Of a DNA stretch of 64,000 nt, positions 18,866 to 28,549 are shown piece by piece (the first letter of the stretch is position 1; each line of letters begins with the position of its first letter). The DNA is taken from assembly GCF_018599195.1 (NCBI RefSeq), contig NZ_JAHFVK010000001.1, forward strand, positions 620,001-684,000, written 5' to 3'. This stretch comes from Croceibacterium selenioxidans. GTDB taxonomy: Bacteria; Pseudomonadota; Alphaproteobacteria; Sphingomonadales; Sphingomonadaceae. Made by a program: the position numbers and the translations under genes. The notes beneath the pieces were generated by a model. It was not told where the DNA came from, searched no databases, and was given only the letters and a program-made list of their open reading frames with translations.

Positions 18866-19756
18866 ATGCGCACTGGCGTGATCGCAAAGAAAGTCGGGAT
18901 GACCCGCCTGTTCCAGGAGGACGGCCGCCACGTGCCCGTCACCGTCCTGGCGCTGGAGGATTGTCAGGTCGTTTCCCATCGTACGTCGGAGCGTGACGGA
19001 TACGTCGCGCTTCAGGTCGGTTCGGGTGAGGCCAAGCAGAAGAACGTAGCCAAGCCGCAGCGCGAACATTTCGCCAAGGCGCAGGTTCCGCTCAAGAAGA
19101 AGGTCGCTGAATTCCGCCTCGACAGCGAGGACGCGCTCCTCCCGGTCGGCGCGACGATCAGCGCTGAGCATTTCGTCGCCGGCCAGATGGTGGACGTCTC
19201 TGGGCACACCCAGGGCAAGGGCTTCCAGGGAGGCATGAAGCGCTGGGGTTTCGGCGGTATGCGCGCCACCCATGGCGTCTCGATCTCACACCGTGCACTC
19301 GGTTCGACAGGTCAGCGCCAGGATCCGGGCAAGGTCTTCAAGAACAAGAAGATGGCCGGCCATATGGGTGACAAGCAGCGCACCCAGCAGAACCTCGAAG
19401 TGGTCCGCACCGATGCAGCGCGCGGCCTGATCTTCGTCAAGGGCTCCGTGCCTGGCGCGAAGAACGGCTGGCTGCTGATCCGCGACGCGGTCAAGCTTCC
19501 GGTTCCGGAAGGGGCCCCGTTCCCGGGTGCCATCCTGGAAAAGAAGAGCTCGCTCCCTGAGCATGCAGAAGCGCCGGCCGGTATGGTCGAAGCGGCTGCC
19601 GAGCACGAAATCGATACCGGCCCGACCGCCGAGGAAGCCGCCGCTCTGCTTGCTGAGCAGCACGCGGGTGCAGCTACCGACGCCGAACAGGCCACGGAAC
19701 AGAACAATGAAGCCGAGGGCAATGCGCCCAAGGCCGACGAAGGCAAGGAGGGCTGA
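18866..19756 (+). CDS. rplC: 50S ribosomal protein L3 with acidic C-terminal extension
   Basis: L3 binds 23S rRNA early and reaches toward the peptidyl transferase centre. The start [20 protein letters not shown] at 18866 follows AAGGAG at good spacing; TTG 18860 is two codons earlier and less likely. The core motifs KGKGFQGG-like ([13 protein letters not shown]), [16 protein letters not shown] and [11 protein letters not shown] are intact. After about residue 230 the protein carries an extra tail of about 65 residues rich in Ala and Glu (ending [12 protein letters not shown]), which E. coli L3 (209 aa) lacks. Confidence 0.97.
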   Translation: MRTGVIAKKVGMTRLFQEDGRHVPVTVLALEDCQVVSHRTSERDGYVALQVGSGEAKQKNVAKPQREHFAKAQVPLKKKVAEFRLDSEDALLPVGATISAEHFVAGQMVDVSGHTQGKGFQGGMKRWGFGGMRATHGVSISHRALGSTGQRQDPGKVFKNKKMAGHMGDKQRTQQNLEVVRTDAARGLIFVKGSVPGAKNGWLLIRDAVKLPVPEGAPFPGAILEKKSSLPEHAEAPAGMVEAAAEHEIDTGPTAEEAAALLAEQHAGAATDAEQATEQNNEAEGNAPKADEGKEG

Positions 19757-19759
19757 TCC

Positions 19760-20383
19760 GTGAAGGTTAAGGTTCAGCAACTCGACGGCAAGGCCGCTGG
19801 CGACATCGAATTGAACGATGCCGTCTTCGGTGTGGAGCCGCGTGCAGACATTCTGCACCGCGTCGTCACCTGGCAGCTCGAGAATCGTCGCGGCACTGCC
19901 CGCCCGACCCGCGAACGTTCGGACGTCGCTCGCACCGGCAAGAAGTGGGGTCGCCAGAAGGGCGGCGGCACGGCTCGCCATGGCGATCGCCGGGCCCCGG
20001 TGTTCATCGGCGGTGGCAAGGCTCACGGTGCGAAGCTGCGTGAGTTCGAGCAGTCGCTCAACAAGAAGGTTCGCGCGCTCGGCCTGAAGATGGCTCTTTC
20101 GGCCAAGGCGAAGGACGGCCTCGTTGTCGTCGACAGCCTTGATCTCAAGGATGCCAAGACCAAGGCGCTCAAGGGGACTTTCGACAAGGCCGGCTGGAAC
20201 GGCAAGGTCCTGGTGATCGACGGCGATGCGGTGAATGACGGTTTCCGTCGCGCCGCTGGCAACCTCCCGGGCGTGAACGTGCTCCCGGCCGTCGGCGCCA
20301 ACGTCTATGACATCCTGAAGCATGACACGCTGGTGCTGACCCGCGCGGCTGTCGAAAAGCTGGAGGCGCGGTTCAATGGCTAA
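19760..20383 (+). CDS. rplD: 50S ribosomal protein L4
   Basis: The 207-residue protein lines the exit tunnel; in enterobacteria it also represses the S10 operon. It starts with GTG at 19760 ([20 protein letters not shown]). The tunnel loop [31 protein letters not shown] is conserved. It lies three bases after rplC and overlaps rplW by 8 nt, indicating translational coupling. Confidence 0.97.
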   Translation: MKVKVQQLDGKAAGDIELNDAVFGVEPRADILHRVVTWQLENRRGTARPTRERSDVARTGKKWGRQKGGGTARHGDRRAPVFIGGGKAHGAKLREFEQSLNKKVRALGLKMALSAKAKDGLVVVDSLDLKDAKTKALKGTFDKAGWNGKVLVIDGDAVNDGFRRAAGNLPGVNVLPAVGANVYDILKHDTLVLTRAAVEKLEARFNG

Positions 20384-20687
20384 GAAGCAGGAAGTGGATG
20401 CGCGTCACTACGACGTCATCCTCAGCCCCCACATCACCGAGAAGTCGACGCTGCTCTCCGAGCATAACGCGATCGTCTTCAAGGTCGCCAAGACCGCGAG
20501 CAAGCCGCAGGTCAAGGAGGCTGTCGAGGCGCTTTACGATCGCAAGGTCGCAGGCGTGAACATCATTGTCCAGAAGGGCAAGACCAAGCGCTGGAAGGGC
20601 CAACCCTACAAGCGCACCGATGTGAAGAAGGCGATCGTGACCCTGGCTGAAGGCCAGGAGCCGATCGACATCACCAGCGGTATCTGA
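20376..20687 (+). CDS. rplW: 50S ribosomal protein L23
   Basis: The 103-residue protein sits at the tunnel exit, where SRP and trigger factor dock. It contains [20 protein letters not shown] and [24 protein letters not shown]. The N-terminus ([11 protein letters not shown]) overlaps the end of rplD by 8 nt. The surface glutamate used for trigger-factor binding lies in a conserved segment. Confidence 0.97.
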   Translation: MAKKQEVDARHYDVILSPHITEKSTLLSEHNAIVFKVAKTASKPQVKEAVEALYDRKVAGVNIIVQKGKTKRWKGQPYKRTDVKKAIVTLAEGQEPIDITSGI

Positions 20688-20699
20688 GGCTAGAACAAG

Positions 20700-21536
20700 A
20701 TGGCACTCAAGAACTACAATCCGACCAGCCCCGCACGCCGCGGACTGATCCTGGTCGACCGCTCGGCGCTCTATAAGGGCAAGCCGGTCAAGGCGCTTAC
20801 CGAAGGCAAGCGCAAGACCGGTGGCCGTAACAACAAGGGTCACGTGACCTCGCGCGGGATCGCCGGCGGCCACAAGCAGAAGTACCGCTACATCGACTTC
20901 AAGCGTCGCAAGTGGGACATGGCTGCTACGGTCGAGCGGATCGAGTACGATCCCAACCGGACTGCGTTCATCGCCCTCATCAAGTATGAGGACGGCGAGC
21001 TGGCCTACATCCTCGCCCCGAACCGCCTCGCCCCCGGCGACCAGGTTATCGCGGGTGAGCGAGTGGACACCAAAGTCGGCAACGCGATGCTTCTCGGCCA
21101 GATGCCGGTGGGCACGATCTGCCACAACGTCGAGATGAAGCCGGGCAAGGGTGGCCAGATCGCCCGTTCGGCCGGGACTTACGTCCAGCTCGTCGGCCGC
21201 GACCGCGGCATGGTGATCGTCCGTCTGAACTCGGGCGAGCAGCGTTACCTGCGTGCAGACTGCATGGGCACGGTTGGCGCGGTTTCGAACCCCGACAACT
21301 CCAACCAGAACTTCGCCAAGGCTGGCCGCAAGCGCTGGATGGGCGTGAGGCCGCTGACGCGCGGTGTCGCGAAGAACCCGGTCGACCACCCGCACGGCGG
21401 TGGTGAAGGCCGGACCTCGGGCGGTCGCCATCCGGTGACCCCGTGGGGCAAGCCGACGAAGGGTGCGCGCACTCGTCATAACAAGCAGACGGACAAGATG
21501 ATCATCCGTTCGCGCCACGCTAAGAAGAAGAGGTAA
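20700..21536 (+). CDS. rplB: 50S ribosomal protein L2
   Basis: The 278-residue protein is needed for subunit association and peptidyl transferase activity. It shows [36 protein letters not shown] and the near-invariant C-terminal segment [30 protein letters not shown], with the functional histidine in the HPHGGGEG loop. It lies 12 nt after rplW. Confidence 0.98.
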   Translation: MALKNYNPTSPARRGLILVDRSALYKGKPVKALTEGKRKTGGRNNKGHVTSRGIAGGHKQKYRYIDFKRRKWDMAATVERIEYDPNRTAFIALIKYEDGELAYILAPNRLAPGDQVIAGERVDTKVGNAMLLGQMPVGTICHNVEMKPGKGGQIARSAGTYVQLVGRDRGMVIVRLNSGEQRYLRADCMGTVGAVSNPDNSNQNFAKAGRKRWMGVRPLTRGVAKNPVDHPHGGGEGRTSGGRHPVTPWGKPTKGARTRHNKQTDKMIIRSRHAKKKR

Positions 21537-21541
21537 GCGAC

Positions 21542-21817
21542 ATGGCTCGTTCCGTCTGGAAAGGTCCGTTCGTCGAACTGCAGCTGCTGAAGAAGGCAGA
21601 AGAGGCTCAGGACAAGGGTGCCCGCGCGCCGATCAAGACCTGGTCGCGCCGCAGCACGATCCTGCCGCAGTTCGTCGGCCTGACCTTCAACGTCTACAAT
21701 GGCCAGAAGTTCATTCCGGTGTCCGTCAACGAGGACATGGTTGGTCACAAGCTCGGTGAGTTTTCGCCCACGCGCAACTTCCCGGGTCACGCTGGCGACA
21801 AGAAGGGTAAGCGCTGA
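21542..21817 (+). CDS. rpsS: 30S ribosomal protein S19
   Basis: The 91-residue 30S head protein shows [50 protein letters not shown] and the terminal [20 protein letters not shown]. It begins five bases after rplB and ends in a TGATG overlap with rplV, implying coupled translation. Confidence 0.98.
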   Translation: MARSVWKGPFVELQLLKKAEEAQDKGARAPIKTWSRRSTILPQFVGLTFNVYNGQKFIPVSVNEDMVGHKLGEFSPTRNFPGHAGDKKGKR

Positions 21818-22197
21818 TGAGCAAGCAGAAAGCTCCCCGCCGCGTAGCCGATAACGAGGCGCTGGCGGTCGGCACCACCATTCGTGGTTCCGCCCAGAAG
21901 CTCAACCTCGTCGCTGCGCTGATCCGTGGCCGCAAGGCGGAAGAGGCGCTGAACATTCTCAGCTTCTCGACCAAGGCCATGGCCGTCGACGCCCGCAAGG
22001 TGCTCGCCAGCGCGATCGCCAATGCCGAGAACAACCACAACCTCGACGTCGACGCTCTCGTCGTTGCCGAGGCGAGCGTTGGCAAGTCGATCACCATGAA
22101 GCGTTTCGCAACGCGCGGCCGTGGCAAGTCCACGCGCATCCTCAAGCCGTTCAGCCGGCTGCGGATCGTCGTGCGCGAGCAGGAAGAAGAGGCTTAA
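21817..22197 (+). CDS. rplV: 50S ribosomal protein L22
   Basis: The 126-residue tunnel-constriction protein has [26 protein letters not shown], the Asp-rich [19 protein letters not shown] and the beta-hairpin loop [25 protein letters not shown]. Its ATG overlaps the S19 stop by one base. The macrolide-relevant loop looks complete, with no deletion. Confidence 0.97.
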   Translation: MSKQKAPRRVADNEALAVGTTIRGSAQKLNLVAALIRGRKAEEALNILSFSTKAMAVDARKVLASAIANAENNHNLDVDALVVAEASVGKSITMKRFATRGRGKSTRILKPFSRLRIVVREQEEEA

Positions 22198-22198
22198 G

Positions 22199-22894
22199 AT
22201 GGGTCAGAAGAGCAATCCGATCGGCCTGCGCCTGCAGATCAACCGTACCTGGGACAGCCGGTGGTACGCCGAAGGGCGCAACTACAGCCAGCTGCTCAAG
22301 GAAGACATTGAGCTGCGCAAGTACATCATCGCGACCCTGCCGCAGGCAGCGATCTCGAAGGTGGTGATCGAGCGTCCGGCCAAGCTGTGCCGCATTTCGA
22401 TCTACGCTGCGCGTCCCGGTGTCATCATCGGCAAGAAGGGCGCGGACATCGAGAAGCTTCGTTCGAAGCTGGCCACGATGACCGACAGCGAAGTAAAGCT
22501 GAACATCGTCGAGATCCGCAAGCCGGAGATCGACGCCAAGCTTGTCGCTCAGGGTGTGGCTGACCAGCTGGTTCGCCGCGTGGCTTTCCGCCGCGCGATG
22601 AAGCGCGCCGTGCAGTCCGCTTTGCGTCTCGGCGCGGAAGGCATTCGTATCACTTGCGCAGGACGTCTCGGCGGTGCCGAAATCGCCCGTGTCGAGTGGT
22701 ATCGCGAAGGCCGCGTGCCGCTGCACACGCTGCGTGCGAACGTCGATTATGCCGAAGCCGAGGCGCTCACCGCCTACGGGATCATCGGCATCAAGTGCTG
22801 GATCTTCAAGGGCGAGATCCTCGGCCACGATCCGATGGCGCAGGACCGGCTGATGATGGAGGCTCAAACCTCCGGCGTCCGCCCGGCCCGCTGA
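22199..22894 (+). CDS. rpsC: 30S ribosomal protein S3
   Basis: The 231-residue protein of the mRNA entry site has an N-terminal KH domain. The start is [24 protein letters not shown] at 22199, immediately after the rplV stop. Motifs are [25 protein letters not shown] (KH GXXG loop), [36 protein letters not shown], and [31 protein letters not shown]. Upstream in-frame codons belong to an rplV shadow frame. Confidence 0.97.
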   Translation: MGQKSNPIGLRLQINRTWDSRWYAEGRNYSQLLKEDIELRKYIIATLPQAAISKVVIERPAKLCRISIYAARPGVIIGKKGADIEKLRSKLATMTDSEVKLNIVEIRKPEIDAKLVAQGVADQLVRRVAFRRAMKRAVQSALRLGAEGIRITCAGRLGGAEIARVEWYREGRVPLHTLRANVDYAEAEALTAYGIIGIKCWIFKGEILGHDPMAQDRLMMEAQTSGVRPAR

Positions 22895-22909
22895 GCTGAG
22901 TAACAGACC

Positions 22910-23344
22910 ATGTTGCAACCGAAAAAGACCAAGTTCCGCAAGGCCTTCAAGGGCCGCATCAGCGGTGACGCGAAGGGCGGCACGGCGCTCAACTTCGGGT
23001 CCTATGGCCTCAAGGCCATGGAACCGGAGCGGATCACCGCGCGCCAGATCGAAGCGGCTCGCCGCGCGATCACTCGCCACATCAAGCGCCAGGGCCGTCT
23101 GTGGATCCGCGTGTTCCCTGACGTTCCGGTGTCGAAGAAGCCGGCCGAAGTCCGTCAGGGTAAGGGCAAGGGCGCCATCGAATACTGGGCAGCTCGCGTT
23201 AAGCCGGGCCGCATCCTGTTCGAGCTCGACGGCGTGCCCGGTCCGCTCGCGGCTGAAGCCTTTGAGCGCGCGGCTATGAAGCTGCCGATCAAGACCAAGG
23301 TTGTCGCCCGTCTCGGCGACAGCTCGCACCTGGGAGGCGAATGA
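22910..23344 (+). CDS. rplP: 50S ribosomal protein L16
   Basis: The 144-residue protein at the A-site side of the 50S shows [39 protein letters not shown] and [26 protein letters not shown]. It overlaps the L29 start in an ATGATG arrangement. Ordinary length and sequence for alphaproteobacteria. Confidence 0.98.
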   Translation: MLQPKKTKFRKAFKGRISGDAKGGTALNFGSYGLKAMEPERITARQIEAARRAITRHIKRQGRLWIRVFPDVPVSKKPAEVRQGKGKGAIEYWAARVKPGRILFELDGVPGPLAAEAFERAAMKLPIKTKVVARLGDSSHLGGE

Positions 23345-23556
23345 TGGCCCAGAATAAGTTCGAGGACCTGCGCACCAAGACCGACGATCAGCTGGCCGAC
23401 CAGCTCGTCGAACTGAAGCGCGAGCAGTTCAACCTGCGTTTCCAGGCCGCGACCAACCAGCTCGAGCGTCCCGCGCGGATCAAGGAAGTCCGCCGTGCGA
23501 TCGCGCAGATCAAGACCTTGCAGACCGAGCGTTCTAGCTCGGCTGTGAAGGCGTAA
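23344..23556 (+). CDS. rpmC: 50S ribosomal protein L29
   Basis: The protein of about 70 residues is a helical hairpin near the tunnel exit. [41 protein letters not shown] and the [11 protein letters not shown]-like second helix are typical. ATG 23341 is an in-frame alternative adding one methionine. It begins within the rplP stop. Confidence 0.95.
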   Translation: MAQNKFEDLRTKTDDQLADQLVELKREQFNLRFQAATNQLERPARIKEVRRAIAQIKTLQTERSSSAVKA

Positions 23557-23567
23557 GGAGCTAGACG

Positions 23568-23858
23568 ATGCCGAAACGCATCCTGGTCGGGACCGTCGTC
23601 TCCGACAAGACCGACAAGACCGTGACCGTGAAGGTCGAGCGCAAGGAAAAGCACCCGCTTTACGGGAAGATCATCCGCCGCTCGAAGAAGTATCACGCTC
23701 ACGACGAAGCGAATGAGTACAAGCCCGGCGACACCGTCCGGATCGAGGAGACGCGTCCGATCTCCAAGACCAAGACGTGGCGCGTTCTCGATCGTGTCCA
23801 GGCCGGCAAGGGCGTGGCGATCGAGGCTGACCTCGAGGTCGAAGCAGCGGGCAACTGA
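23568..23858 (+). CDS. rpsQ: 30S ribosomal protein S17
   Basis: The 96-residue OB-fold 16S binder shows [45 protein letters not shown] and [18 protein letters not shown]. It is slightly longer at the C-terminus than E. coli S17, ending in an acidic VEAAGN tail. A CCCCG-TTTCGG-CGGGG hairpin (23865-23880) follows it. Confidence 0.97.
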   Translation: MPKRILVGTVVSDKTDKTVTVKVERKEKHPLYGKIIRRSKKYHAHDEANEYKPGDTVRIEETRPISKTKTWRVLDRVQAGKGVAIEADLEVEAAGN

Positions 23859-23937
23859 GTTGGGCCCCGTTTCGGCGGGGACAGGATTTGGAACTGCCGG
23901 ACTCGTTCCGGCAAGCCAGTGAGAAGGAACCGGATCG

Positions 23938-24306
23938 ATGATCCAGATGCAGTCCAATCTCGACGTCGCGGACAACAGCGGCGCTAAGCGCGTTCAGTGC
24001 ATTAAGGTGCTGGGCGGGTCGAAGCGTCGTACCGCGGGCGTCGGCGACGTGATCGTCGTCTCCGTCAAGGAGGCGCAGCCGCGCGCTCGCGTGAAGAAGG
24101 GTGACGTTCACCGTGCGGTGATCGTTCGTACCCGCAAGGATGTGCGCCGCCCCGACGGCAGCGTGATCCGCTTCGACACCAACGCCGCGGTTCTCGTGAA
24201 CAAGAACGAGGAGCCGATCGGCACCCGTATCTTCGGCCCGGTCGTGCGCGAGCTGCGCTCGAAGGGCTTCATGAAGATCATCTCGCTTGCTCCGGAGGTG
24301 CTGTAA
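23938..24306 (+). CDS. rplN: 50S ribosomal protein L14
   Basis: The 122-residue protein at the subunit interface shows [58 protein letters not shown] and the C-terminal [28 protein letters not shown]. Family length is 122. Its stop overlaps the L24 start (TAATGG). Confidence 0.98.
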   Translation: MIQMQSNLDVADNSGAKRVQCIKVLGGSKRRTAGVGDVIVVSVKEAQPRARVKKGDVHRAVIVRTRKDVRRPDGSVIRFDTNAAVLVNKNEEPIGTRIFGPVVRELRSKGFMKIISLAPEVL

Positions 24307-24626
24307 TGGCCGCCGCGAAGATCAAGAAGGGTGACCAGGTCGTGGTCCTGTCCGGCAAGGACAAGGGCCGTACCGGTACCGTTAGCCAGGTTCTGCCGAA
24401 GGACGGCAAGGTCGTGGTCGATGGCGTGAATGTCGCCGTCCGTCACCGCAAGCCGAGCCAGGCGAATCCGCAGGGCGGCATCGACCGCTCGCCCGCTCCG
24501 ATGGCGATCAGCAAGGTCGCCATTGCCGATCCCAAGGACGGCAAGCCCACCCGCGTCCGCTTTGAAGAGCGTGACGGCAAGAAGGTGCGCGTGGCCGTCA
24601 AATCCGGGGAAAAGATCGATGGCTGA
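24306..24626 (+). CDS. rplX: 50S ribosomal protein L24
   Basis: The 106-residue assembly-initiator protein has a KOW motif: [39 protein letters not shown]. It also has [23 protein letters not shown]. It overlaps rplE by 8 nt. Normal length. Confidence 0.97.
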   Translation: MAAAKIKKGDQVVVLSGKDKGRTGTVSQVLPKDGKVVVDGVNVAVRHRKPSQANPQGGIDRSPAPMAISKVAIADPKDGKPTRVRFEERDGKKVRVAVKSGEKIDG

Positions 24627-25200
24627 CAAGTACGTCCCGCGCCTCAAGAAGGCCTATGACGAGCGCATCGCCAAGGCGATGACTGAGAAGTTCGGCTACA
24701 CCAACCCGCTTCAGGTTCCGAAGCTGGAGAAGGTCACGCTCAACATGGGCGTTGGCGAAGCCAGCCAGGACAAGAAGAAGGTCCAGGTTGCGGCCGAAGA
24801 AATGGAGCTGATTGCCGGTCAGAAGCCGGTCATCACGAAGGCGAAGAAGTCGATCGCGCAGTTCAAGCTGCGTGAAGGCATGCCGATCGGTTGCAAGGTG
24901 ACCCTGCGCAGCGATCGCATGTTCGAATTCGTCGACCGGCTCGTGACCATCGCCATGCCCCGCATCCGCGACTTCCGTGGTCTGAACCCGAAGTCGTTCG
25001 ATGGTCGTGGCAACTATGCGATGGGTCTCAAGGAACAGATCGTGTTCCCCGAGATCAGCTACGACAAGATTGAGAAGGTGCGTGGCATGGACATCATCGT
25101 CACCACCACCGCTAAGACCGATGAGGAAGCGCGCGAGCTGCTTCGTCTTTTCGGTTTCCCGTTCCCGGCCGAGCAGGCTGAAGAGAAGGAGGCGGCATAA
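24619..25200 (+). CDS. rplE: 50S ribosomal protein L5
   Basis: The 193-residue 5S rRNA binder starts [21 protein letters not shown] at 24619; the frame upstream is an rplX shadow. Motifs include [49 protein letters not shown] and [33 protein letters not shown]. It ends in a Glu/Ala-rich tail ([10 protein letters not shown]) longer than in E. coli. Confidence 0.97.
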   Translation: MADKYVPRLKKAYDERIAKAMTEKFGYTNPLQVPKLEKVTLNMGVGEASQDKKKVQVAAEEMELIAGQKPVITKAKKSIAQFKLREGMPIGCKVTLRSDRMFEFVDRLVTIAMPRIRDFRGLNPKSFDGRGNYAMGLKEQIVFPEISYDKIEKVRGMDIIVTTTAKTDEEARELLRLFGFPFPAEQAEEKEAA

Positions 25201-25224
25201 GCCGCCTCAGGAGAGCTTAAGTCC

Positions 25225-25530
25225 ATGGCGAAACTGAGTTCGATCAACAAGAACGAGCGTCGTAAGAAGCTCGTCAAGAAGTACGCGGCCAAGTACGCGA
25301 AGCTGAAGGCTATTGCCGACGACGAGGCGCTGGATGACGGCGAACGTCTGATCGCACGCCTCAAGCTCGCGGAGATTCCGCGTAACGGCAACCCGACCCG
25401 TGTGCGCAACCGCTGCGCCACCACTGGCCGCCCCCGCGGCGTTTATCGCAAGTTCGGCCTCAACAGGATCGAGATCCGGAATCTGGGCAACAAGGGCCTG
25501 ATTCCCGGTCTGACCAAGTCGAGCTGGTGA
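25225..25530 (+). CDS. rpsN: 30S ribosomal protein S14
   Basis: The 101-residue protein is the long, zinc-free (C-minus) form: it lacks the CxxC pairs of short S14. [27 protein letters not shown] and the C-terminal [41 protein letters not shown] are characteristic. It lies 24 nt after rplE. Confidence 0.97.
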   Translation: MAKLSSINKNERRKKLVKKYAAKYAKLKAIADDEALDDGERLIARLKLAEIPRNGNPTRVRNRCATTGRPRGVYRKFGLNRIEIRNLGNKGLIPGLTKSSW

Positions 25531-25542
25531 GGATCTGACGAG

Positions 25543-25938
25543 ATGGCATTGACCGATCCCCTGGGTGATATGCTCACCCGTATCCGTAACGGCCAGCAGG
25601 CGAAGAAGGACACCGTCCTTTCGCCGGCGTCCAAGCTGCGTGCCAACGTTCTGGAAGTGCTCCAGCGCGAAGGTTACATCCGCGGCTACTCCGAGGACAC
25701 CACCGGCAAGCACCCGGCGCTGCGGATTGAACTGAAGTACTTCGAAGGCGAACCGGCGATCAAGCACGTCGCTCGCGTTTCGAAGCCGGGCCGCCGCATC
25801 TATTCGGGCAGCAAGGAGCTCCCCACGGTGCGCAATGGCCTTGGCATCACCATCGTCTCGACGCCGCGCGGCGTGCTCTCGGATGCCGAGGCTCGCGCCC
25901 AGAACGTCGGTGGCGAAGTGCTGGCGGAGGTGTTCTGA
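25543..25938 (+). CDS. rpsH: 30S ribosomal protein S8
   Basis: The 131-residue central-domain organiser shows [43 protein letters not shown] and [39 protein letters not shown]. In E. coli it represses the spc operon; that role is not shown here. Its stop overlaps the rplF start (TGATGA). Confidence 0.98.
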   Translation: MALTDPLGDMLTRIRNGQQAKKDTVLSPASKLRANVLEVLQREGYIRGYSEDTTGKHPALRIELKYFEGEPAIKHVARVSKPGRRIYSGSKELPTVRNGLGITIVSTPRGVLSDAEARAQNVGGEVLAEVF

Positions 25939-26471
25939 TGAGCCGCATCGGCAAAAAGCCGGTAGCGATCCCGAGCGGGGTCACTGCCGCTATCGAGAAT
26001 GGCGCGCTCAGCGTTAAGGGTCCGAAGGGAACCCTGACCCTGGGACTGTCTGACCTCGTCAGCTACAAGCTCGAGGACGGTTCGATTTCGGTCCATCCGG
26101 CCAACGACAGCAAGGCTGCTCGCAGCCACTGGGGCATGCAGCGCACGCTCGTGTCGAACCTGGTCGAGGGCGTCACCGGAGGTTTTTCGAAGGTGCTCGA
26201 AATCACCGGTGTCGGCTACCGTGCTGCGGCGCAGGGCAACAAGCTCAAGCTCCAGCTCGGCTATAGCCACGACGTTGAGCTGGACGTGCCGGAAGGTCTG
26301 GAGGTGAAGACCCCGGACCAGACGACCGTAGAGATCAGCGGCATCGACAAGCAGGCCGTTGGCCAGTTCGCCGCCGAGATCCGCCGCTGGCGGAAGCCCG
26401 AGCCGTACAAGGGCAAGGGCATCAAGTATCGCGGCGAGTACATCTTCCGCAAGGAAGGGAAGAAGAAGTAA
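25938..26471 (+). CDS. rplF: 50S ribosomal protein L6
   Basis: The 177-residue protein near the GTPase centre shows [63 protein letters not shown] and [29 protein letters not shown]. Full-length, start overlapping rpsH by one base. Confidence 0.98.
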   Translation: MSRIGKKPVAIPSGVTAAIENGALSVKGPKGTLTLGLSDLVSYKLEDGSISVHPANDSKAARSHWGMQRTLVSNLVEGVTGGFSKVLEITGVGYRAAAQGNKLKLQLGYSHDVELDVPEGLEVKTPDQTTVEISGIDKQAVGQFAAEIRRWRKPEPYKGKGIKYRGEYIFRKEGKKK

Positions 26472-26472
26472 G

Positions 26473-26817
26473 ATGGCAAAGCTATCCCTGTTCGCACGCC
26501 GCCGTCGCCGGGTCCGTACTGCGCTTCGTAAGCGCTCGGGCCTCCGTCCGCGGCTCTCGGTCCACCGTACCGGCCGGCACATCTACGCGCAGATCATCGA
26601 CGATGCGGAGGGCCGCACCGTGGCTGCCGCCTCGACGCTGGGCGCGAAGACCGCCGGGGCCAATGTCGATGCCGCTGTTCAGGTTGGCAAGGACATCGCC
26701 GCCGCTGCCAAGAAGGCGGGCGTGACCGCTGTCGTGTTCGATCGCGGCGGCTACCTGTTCCATGGCCGCGTCAAGGCGCTGGCCGATGCCGCCCGCGAAG
26801 GCGGGCTGGAGTTCTGA
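26473..26817 (+). CDS. rplR: 50S ribosomal protein L18
   Basis: The 114-residue 5S rRNA binder starts [44 protein letters not shown] at 26473, one base after rplF. The C-terminal [28 protein letters not shown] is typical. The frame upstream to 26359 is an rplF shadow. Confidence 0.97.
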   Translation: MAKLSLFARRRRRVRTALRKRSGLRPRLSVHRTGRHIYAQIIDDAEGRTVAAASTLGAKTAGANVDAAVQVGKDIAAAAKKAGVTAVVFDRGGYLFHGRVKALADAAREGGLEF

Positions 26818-27545
26818 TGATGGCTGACGAGACCAACCAGGAAAACACGGCGGTGGAAACCGTCGAGGCCGTAGAGGCCACCACCAGTGCTCCCGAGCAG
26901 CGCGAAGGTCGGGGCCGTGGCGGCCGCGGCGGTCGTGATCGGGGCGGTGACCGTGATGGCGGCCGCGGCCGCGGTCGTGGCCGTCGTGATGACCGTCGCG
27001 AGGAGGAAGGCGACGAGCTGATCGAGAAGCTGGTCCACATCAACCGCGTGTCGAAGACCGTGAAGGGCGGCAAGCGCTTCGGTTTCGCCGCGCTGGTCGT
27101 GGTCGGCGACGGCAAGGGCCGCGTGGGCTTCGGTCACGGCAAGGCTCGTGAAGTTCCCGAGGCTATCACCAAGGCGACGGCTGCTGCCAAGAAGAAGATG
27201 ATCCGCGTTCCGCTCAAGGAAGGCCGCACGCTGCATCACGACGGCCTGGGCAAGTTCGGCGCCGGTCACGTGAACGTGCGTTCGGCTCCGGCCGGTACCG
27301 GCATCATCGCTGGCGGCCCGATGCGCGCCGTCTTCGAGAGCCTGGGCGTCGCCGACGTCGTCACCAAGTCGATCGGCACTTCCAACCCCTACAACATGAT
27401 CCGCGCCACCTTCGACGCGCTGGCCACCCAGACTTCGCCGAAGTCGGTTGCCCAGCGTCGTGGCAAGAAGGTCGCCGACCTGCTGGGTCGCGGCGGCGCG
27501 AGCGAGGCTGAGGCGGAAGCCGAAGCCGCAGCGATCGCGGAGTAA
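26817..27545 (+). CDS. rpsE: 30S ribosomal protein S5 with Arg/Gly-rich N-terminal extension
   Basis: S5 shapes decoding fidelity and the mRNA entry tunnel. The core begins near residue 63 with [43 protein letters not shown]. It is preceded by about 60 extra residues: an acidic/Thr stretch and then an RGG-like block ([19 protein letters not shown]). A further acidic Ala-rich tail follows the core, making 242 residues against 167 in E. coli. The spectinomycin loop region ([13 protein letters not shown]) is intact. ATG 26820 is an alternative start; the gene overlaps the rplR stop. Confidence 0.97.
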   Translation: MMADETNQENTAVETVEAVEATTSAPEQREGRGRGGRGGRDRGGDRDGGRGRGRGRRDDRREEEGDELIEKLVHINRVSKTVKGGKRFGFAALVVVGDGKGRVGFGHGKAREVPEAITKATAAAKKKMIRVPLKEGRTLHHDGLGKFGAGHVNVRSAPAGTGIIAGGPMRAVFESLGVADVVTKSIGTSNPYNMIRATFDALATQTSPKSVAQRRGKKVADLLGRGGASEAEAEAEAAAIAE

Positions 27546-27550
27546 GAACG

Positions 27551-27727
27551 ATGGCGAAGATCAAGATCAAGCAGATCGGTTCGCCGATCCGTCGGCCGGA
27601 GTCGCAGAAGCAGACCCTTATCGGTCTGGGTCTGGGCAAGATGCACCGCGTGGTGGAGCTCGAGGATACCCCCGAGGTCCGCGGCGCGATCGCGAAGCTG
27701 CCGCACATGGTCGAAGTGATCGGCTAA
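27551..27727 (+). CDS. rpmD: 50S ribosomal protein L30
   Basis: The 58-residue protein reads [20 protein letters not shown], continuing [37 protein letters not shown]. This matches L30, including the [13 protein letters not shown] core. It lies five bases after rpsE and is the last gene before an intrinsic terminator. Confidence 0.97.
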   Translation: MAKIKIKQIGSPIRRPESQKQTLIGLGLGKMHRVVELEDTPEVRGAIAKLPHMVEVIG

Positions 27728-27750
27728 GCCGGTCGCCAACTAACAACATG

Positions 27751-27781
27751 AAGGCCCTGGCATCAATGCCGGGGCCTTTTT
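27751..27781 (+). terminator. intrinsic terminator between rpmD and rplO
   Basis: GGCCCTGGCA (27753-27762) pairs with TGCCGGGGCC (27767-27776) around a 4-nt loop, with one G-T wobble, and is followed by TTTTTG. It lies 24 nt after rpmD, inside what is a continuous spc operon in many bacteria. rplO starts 130 nt further on, so a separate promoter for rplO-secY-adk is implied, though none is obvious. Confidence 0.8.
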
Positions 27782-27911
27782 GTATGAAAGGATCACTTCG
27801 GGTTGCTCGCGTCGTATGCGGATGACCTCAGAGGGGTGACAAACCGGGTGGCCTCGGCTACGGGCGCCGCTTCCCATCAGCGCGAATCAAGCGAAAGCGA
27901 GTGCAAACGAC

Positions 27912-28433
27912 ATGAAACTTAACGACATCCGCGACAATCCCGGTGCCCGCAAGGAGCGCATCCGCGTCGGTCGTGGCATCGGCTCGGGCAAGGGCAAGAC
28001 CGGCGGCCGTGGCCAGAAGGGCCAGAAGAGCCGTTCGGGCGTCTCGATCAAGGGCTTCGAAGGCGGCCAGATGCCGCTGCACATGCGCTTGCCGAAGCGC
28101 GGCTTCAACAACCCGTTCGGCAAGGACTATGCTGAGGTCAACATCGGCCAGGTCCAGAAGCTGATCGAAGAAGGCAAGCTCGATGCCAAGAAACTCGTCG
28201 ACCACGAAGCGCTGAAGGCGGCCGGTGTCGCCCGCGGCGGTAAGGACGGTGTGCGTCTGCTCGGTAAGGGTGAGCTCAGCACCAAGGTCCAGTTCAAGGT
28301 CAACGGCGCGTCGAAGGGCGCTCTGGCCGCGGTCGAGAAGGCCGGCGGCTCGGTCGAAGTGATCGTCGCCAAGGACCCGGCAGCCCTCGCGGCGGCCAAG
28401 AAGGGCACCGCGAAGAAGGCGTCCGCCAAATAA
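27912..28433 (+). CDS. rplO: 50S ribosomal protein L15
   Basis: The 173-residue protein shows [54 protein letters not shown] and a C-terminal domain ending in a Lys/Ala-rich tail ([11 protein letters not shown]). It is somewhat longer than E. coli L15 (144 aa) owing to the tail. It opens the second half of the spc operon, after the terminator. Confidence 0.97.
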   Translation: MKLNDIRDNPGARKERIRVGRGIGSGKGKTGGRGQKGQKSRSGVSIKGFEGGQMPLHMRLPKRGFNNPFGKDYAEVNIGQVQKLIEEGKLDAKKLVDHEALKAAGVARGGKDGVRLLGKGELSTKVQFKVNGASKGALAAVEKAGGSVEVIVAKDPAALAAAKKGTAKKASAK

Positions 28434-28549
28434 TCCAGTAGGAATTGCCGGGTGGGGGTTCTTGCATCCCCATCCGGCACCTATATGGGCTGACCTGAAG
28501 AGGGGGCCCGGGCAACTTTCGCCCAGCCAGGCAAGGCATTTTACGACTC

